Shown: positions 6,484 through 9,345 of the stretch, piece after piece
Position numbering within the stretch: the stretch's first letter is position 1
Layout of the letters: every line of letters begins with the position of its first letter
Origin: Feifania hominis
GTDB lineage: Bacteria; Bacillota; Clostridia; Oscillospirales; Feifaniaceae
Length of the DNA stretch: 9,345 nucleotides
Assembly (NCBI RefSeq): GCF_014384765.1
Contig: NZ_JACRSP010000008.1
Span: 1-9,345, forward strand
Reading direction: 5' to 3'
The notes under the pieces: generated by a model
The model's input: only the letters and a program-made list of their open reading frames with translations
What the model was told of the DNA's origin: nothing
Databases searched by the model: none
Program-made: the position numbers and the translations under genes

Positions 6484-7965
6484 TTACATGTACGGCCGTG
6501 GGTCAATGCCATACCTGCGCATGAGCGTCATCGTTTCCAGATCATTAAGCGCATCGAGATCATACATTTTCAGCAGAAAAGCGGCAATATCCTCTTTTGT
6601 CATTGCGCCCGAAAGGCTCGGGCTGTTGATCTGCGCATCAAGGTCCCGCATGATGTTCTCATAGCTGTAAGTGGGCGTTGCATTCTCCTGCTCCCATTTC
6701 TGATACTCCTGCCAGACGCCCTCGAGACCGGAATATGCAACGCCAAACTTCTTATAATTCTGCTGCAAATAGGCATATGGCCTCCCCGAATTCCGCATTT
6801 CTTCAAAGAGGTCTGCCTCCTGTGCTGTAGAGCTGCCTCCTGTGCCGGCGTTTTTCGTATACCCGCCGCTCGATCTTGAACTTGTATACTGAGGTGTGTT
6901 CTGTGCTTTCCACGCTGCGGTCAGCCCCTCCACATCCAGACCGTCAATCAGCTCACCGAGCAGGGTGAAGTTGCCGTACTGAGCCGCGAGCTGGGCCTCC
7001 TGCCACTTGCGTTCCCACGCGGTCGCCTCGGCCTGCGCCTGCTCGGCTCTCTTCTGTGCAAGCGCGTCTGCAATCATTTGCCCATACTGAAGCGTAATCT
7101 CAAGCCCCGCTGTGTTGCCGTCTGCTTTTGCATTTGCAATCTGGCGGTTGATCTCGTCAATGGCCTGTGCGCGGGCCGTCTCACCCTCAGCGTAGTTGGT
7201 CATGTAGTCGCCGTAAAGTCCCACTTTTGAACTCTCCGCAAGCCCGCCGGTGTAACCGGCCGCCGCGAGCTGCTGGTCAAGGTCACGCTCACCGAGACGG
7301 TAGTTGACCCAGTTGCCACGCGCGAGCCTGTCATACTGCCGGTTGAGCTCCGGCAGCTGTGCCCGGATGTCTGCAATCTGCTGTTCCGTCTGTTGGCGCG
7401 CAATCTCCTTTGCCTGGATTTCTGACATAATCCCCACCTGGTATTGGTCGCTTGGATTATAAGCCACCCCTCCGTTCGGCGACATAAAATACCAGTCTCC
7501 GCCTATGGCCTGAACCCGCTCTCCGACATCCAAAGGCCTGCCATCGCTGTGATAGCTCTTGCCGGTCGCCGTGTCAATGTACCCGTTGTAGGTGTTGCCG
7601 AGCGCGTCCTTGATCTCGGTGTAATAGCGCCCATTTTGCGTTGTTCCCTTTACCGGTGTTCCTGAGGATACCGGAGATGATGTGCCCGAACCGGTAGACA
7701 CGATACCGCTGGAAGCCGAACTCGTCGTATTGCCTGAAGATACCGTCGGCTTGCTTGACGACCCCGGAACAGGACCTGTGTATTTTGTACTTCCGTTTTC
7801 TCCCTTAATCCAGTAATCCCCGCCGACCGACTGCACAATAGAGCCCGCCGCTACCGTGCTGTTCGGGTCATTTGGGTTTGTCAGCGTCACACCCGCGTCA
7901 GTGATATAGCCAACGTGTTCCTTGCCATCTTTGTCCCAGTATTTTGTCTCTGTGACCCTTGCCAA
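6484..7965 (-). CDS. Phage coiled-coil protein with duplicated N-terminal domain (putative virion or ejection protein)
   Basis: A 493-aa protein with no named family that I recognise. Two related copies of a ~60-residue domain are visible at about 4-66 and 113-171; each contains a GYI segment, a VQ(S/A)(V/I)GGD(Y/W) motif and an aromatic-plus-NG turn. They are joined by a Ser/Thr/Gly/Pro-rich linker (67-108). A long, Gln/Ala/Glu-rich helical and probably coiled-coil region follows (about 178-335), then a Gly/Ser linker (361-381) and a helical C-terminus ending DPRPYM. The start is TTG at 7965: GGGGAGG (7974-7980) sits 8 bases before it, no in-frame ATG lies just upstream, and the ATG at 7972 is out of frame and too close to the ribosome binding site. 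It is followed after 19 bases by the polyvalent protein gene, so the two are co-translated neighbours and may act together in the virion. A tail or internal head protein is the likely setting; no catalytic motif is seen. Confidence 0.75.
   Translation of the reverse strand: MARVTETKYWDKDGKEHVGYITDAGVTLTNPNDPNSTVAAGSIVQSVGGDYWIKGENGSTKYTGPVPGSSSKPTVSSGNTTSSASSGIVSTGSGTSSPVSSGTPVKGTTQNGRYYTEIKDALGNTYNGYIDTATGKSYHSDGRPLDVGERVQAIGGDWYFMSPNGGVAYNPSDQYQVGIMSEIQAKEIARQQTEQQIADIRAQLPELNRQYDRLARGNWVNYRLGERDLDQQLAAAGYTGGLAESSKVGLYGDYMTNYAEGETARAQAIDEINRQIANAKADGNTAGLEITLQYGQMIADALAQKRAEQAQAEATAWERKWQEAQLAAQYGNFTLLGELIDGLDVEGLTAAWKAQNTPQYTSSRSSGGYTKNAGTGGSSTAQEADLFEEMRNSGRPYAYLQQNYKKFGVAYSGLEGVWQEYQKWEQENATPTYSYENIMRDLDAQINSPSLSGAMTKEDIAAFLLKMYDLDALNDLETMTLMRRYGIDPRPYM
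7453..7956 (-). repeat. Two-copy domain duplication within the 493-aa protein
   Basis: Copy 1 covers residues about 4-66 (7768-7956) and copy 2 about 113-171 (7453-7629). They share the order aromatic start, charged turn with DxxG, GYI(T/D), VQ(S/A)(V/I)GGD followed by aromatic residues, then an NG turn and a terminal Tyr. Identity is modest, so the duplication is old rather than recent. The low-complexity Ser/Thr/Gly linker between them is typical of flexible spacing between binding modules. Confidence 0.6.
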
Positions 7966-7973
7966 ATCGCATG

Positions 7974-7980
7974 CCTCCCC
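7974..7980 (-). promoter_or_regulatory. Shine-Dalgarno that sets the TTG start of the 493-aa gene
   Basis: Minus-strand GGGGAGG is followed by 8 bases and then TTG at 7965. The four leading G residues are also the end of the 12-bp stem at 7977-8004, so in the mRNA the hairpin could mask part of this site. An out-of-frame ATG begins only one base after it and cannot use it. Confidence 0.7.
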
Positions 7981-8084
7981 AAACGGGGCAATCCCCGTTT
8001 GGGGGCCCCACTAATTTCATGTGCGGAAGCCCGAAATGAATTCGGGCTTCCTGGGCGCTTGTCGCGCCAGTTTGCGCTTCGCGC
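7974..8084. repeat. Composite palindromic element (four adjacent hairpins), REP-like
   Basis: This gap between two late genes holds four adjacent inverted repeats. They are: CCCCAAACGGGG (7977-7988) with CCCCGTTTGGGG (7993-8004), 12 perfect bp and a 4-base loop; GGAAGCCCGAA (8025-8035) with TTCGGGCTTCC (8041-8051), 11 perfect bp and a 5-base loop; GGCGC (8054-8058) with GCGCC (8064-8068); and GCGC (8074-8077) with GCGC (8081-8084). None is followed by a T-tract in the direction of transcription, so these are not classic terminators. The clustering resembles REP/BIME-like or other miniature intergenic repeats. Only one copy is in this window, so its dispersal is untested. An overlapping 64-codon frame (7898-8092, TTG start) is taken as a by-product. 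Confidence 0.7.
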
Positions 8085-8115
8085 TCACTCAAATGGAAAT
8101 CGCGCCGTTTCTCTC

Positions 8116-9321
8116 CTAATACAGTCCCACTGAATGAATCCTGCGGTTCTCACTCGTCACCGCTACATTTTTGCCGCTGTTGTCCAACACAAAGCTGCCC
8201 CCGCCGTCCAGCATGATGACATTGTCAAAGCCATACCCCCTGATCTTGTTCCATACCTCCGACGACTGGATGCAGTTGCCCGTCTTTGTCTTCATCGCGA
8301 AATATTTCAGACTGCCGTCGCGCAGCGACCCGAGAAATCCATGCCATGTCGCATAGCACTCGCCGCCCGTGTATCCCTCCGGTTTGCAATCGTTCTTCCA
8401 GCTCACATCTTCCCCGCCGAGCACCACCGGAATGCCGCTCACAGCACTTTGCAATCCTTTCAGTCCAGAGATCGTGTCCGTCTTCATGACTTTTACTGTC
8501 CCATCGTCAAACACGCACAGCGTCGTCATTTTGCGTCCATACGATGACAGCCACTCCGGTTGATTCGATGCCTCGGTGATGATCTCACCATCCGCGCAGA
8601 GATTCCCCACCGGAATGGTCGCGCCGCCCTTGAGAATCCCGAAGAAGCCGAGATTGAAATAGTCCCTGATCTTCGTTGTCTTCTTCGCCGCGTCCCACAC
8701 CTTGATGCGAAACTTCCCCGGCGCGATGTCCACAAAGTGGATACCACTCTTTACGTAATACCTGCTCTTCTCCGTCATAGCCTCCTCAATTCCCTGTGTG
8801 ATAGCTTTTGCCGCCACCTCCACGAATAAGGGAGAGCTCAACATGAGCTCTCCCTGTGTGTTGTCGATAAAGTCCAGTTCCAGCAGAAGTGCCGGCATAT
8901 CAGTCTGACGCAGCACGCCAAGCGACTTTCCGAGCGCATCCACATCCACCTTGACGCCGCGGTCTGTGATGCCTGTCGCCGCAAGATAGCTGTCCATGAT
9001 GCTCCCGGCGATCTCCTTTGACACGCTGTCACTCTTGCGCACAAATGCCGTTGCGCCCCGTGCTTTCCCATTCGAGGCATTGCAGTGGAGTGAAAGGAAC
9101 AGGTCCGCGCCCCATGCGTTCGCCTGCTTACAGCGGTCGGCGATGACCATATTGCGCTGATCGGTGACTTTGACCTCGTGTCCGGCCTGCTCGAGCTGAG
9201 AGCGCAGGGCCTCCGCCACTGAGAGCGCGACATCGCATTCCCGCGTGCCATATGGCCCCACAGCGCCGGTGTCAAAGTATGTAGTCTGCGTCCCGTGGCC
9301 GGGGTCTAACCAGAGTTTCAT
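8116..9321 (-). CDS. Phage lysin: N-acetylmuramoyl-L-alanine amidase (Amidase_3) fused to NAGPA-like phosphodiester glycosidase domain
   Basis: A 401-aa, two-domain protein. Residues about 1-183 form a zinc-dependent Amidase_3 domain, which cuts the bond between N-acetylmuramic acid and L-alanine in peptidoglycan. Visible residues are His9 in DPGHG, Glu28 in TRECD and His79 in SLHCNAS as likely zinc ligands, and Glu148 in LLLELDFIDN as the likely catalytic Glu. Residues about 190-401 resemble the NAGPA family (phosphodiester glycosidase, as in the enzyme uncovering N-acetylglucosamine-1-phosphodiesters). NLGFF (223-227, usually NAGFF) and LDGGGS (371-376) are followed by a VTSENRRIHSVGLY-type ending, as in that family. 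There is no signal peptide, so export would need a holin, which is not seen in the window. The ATG at 9321 follows a GAGGGAG ribosome binding site. The next gene starts 150 bases downstream, beyond a palindrome cluster. The domain assignments are from motifs; the amidase call is firm, the glycosidase call fairly firm, and its substrate is unknown. Confidence 0.88.
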   Translation of the reverse strand: MKLWLDPGHGTQTTYFDTGAVGPYGTRECDVALSVAEALRSQLEQAGHEVKVTDQRNMVIADRCKQANAWGADLFLSLHCNASNGKARGATAFVRKSDSVSKEIAGSIMDSYLAATGITDRGVKVDVDALGKSLGVLRQTDMPALLLELDFIDNTQGELMLSSPLFVEVAAKAITQGIEEAMTEKSRYYVKSGIHFVDIAPGKFRIKVWDAAKKTTKIRDYFNLGFFGILKGGATIPVGNLCADGEIITEASNQPEWLSSYGRKMTTLCVFDDGTVKVMKTDTISGLKGLQSAVSGIPVVLGGEDVSWKNDCKPEGYTGGECYATWHGFLGSLRDGSLKYFAMKTKTGNCIQSSEVWNKIRGYGFDNVIMLDGGGSFVLDNSGKNVAVTSENRRIHSVGLY

Positions 9322-9323
9322 GG

Positions 9324-9345
9324 CTATTCTCCCTCTGTGGTGTCG
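9324..9345 (-). CDS. Possible C-terminal end of an upstream late gene (partial)
   Basis: On the minus strand one frame entering the window reads DTTEGE followed by TAG at 9324-9326, two bases before the lysin ATG. Such tight spacing is usual in phage late operons, where a holin or tail gene often precedes the lysin. Six codons are too few to identify or prove a gene. Confidence 0.3.

Noticed and set aside
6465..6512. Longer N-terminus for the polyvalent protein
   Set aside because: It would overlap the end of the 493-aa gene and has no ribosome binding site; the ATG at 6464 has GAGAGGAG upstream and begins a repeated motif.
7977..8051. Hairpins considered as Rho-independent terminators after the lysin gene
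   Set aside because: Neither long stem is followed by a T-tract in the direction of transcription, and the next gene's ribosome binding site overlaps one of them.
7898..8092. 64-codon minus-strand frame through the palindrome cluster
   Set aside because: It has a TTG start with no well-placed ribosome binding site, is made mostly of hairpin sequence, and overlaps the N-terminus of the 493-aa gene in another frame.

Overview
The window looks like one end of a prophage in a low- to mid-GC Bacillota (Clostridia, perhaps an Oscillospiraceae-type gut bacterium). The reasons are strong GGAGG-type ribosome binding sites, a TTG start, a leftward phage late operon, and a partial tRNA-Gln at the extreme left edge. 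The host assignment rests on general sequence character only, because no housekeeping gene is present.

Layout from left to right. Bases 1-49 are the 3' part (anticodon arm, variable loop, T arm, acceptor 3' strand and CCA) of a minus-strand tRNA-Gln(CUG) with no recognisable 5' half. This is the form left at the tRNA-distal end of an element integrated into a tRNA 3' end, so it probably marks the prophage/chromosome junction. An AT-rich gap follows. Next come two small rightward genes that look co-transcribed: a double zinc-ribbon protein with a membrane C-terminus (305-712) and a multi-pass membrane protein (766-1140). They sit where lysogenic-conversion ('moron') genes usually lie. A strong hairpin terminator at about 1152-1184 separates them from the converging late operon.

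The rest (1188-9326) is transcribed leftward. In transcription order it holds the possible last codons of an unseen gene, a 401-aa fusion of an Amidase_3 lysin and an NAGPA-like phosphodiester glycosidase, and a 150-bp intergenic stretch packed with GC-rich palindromes. Then comes a 493-aa coiled-coil phage protein with a duplicated N-terminal domain and a TTG start, and finally a 1758-aa polyvalent protein with a GNAT-like domain and an LPD38-type region. The amidase would cut peptidoglycan. The two following proteins, by size, coiled coils, hydrophobic stretches and polyvalent domains, are candidates for virion proteins delivered into the cell with the DNA; that role is inferred.

The observations most worth a second look are the amidase-NAGPA fusion, the composite palindromic element whose last stem takes in part of the next gene's Shine-Dalgarno sequence, the polyvalent protein (repeated N-terminal motif, degenerate GNAT-like domain), and the truncated tRNA with its adjacent small membrane-protein cassette.
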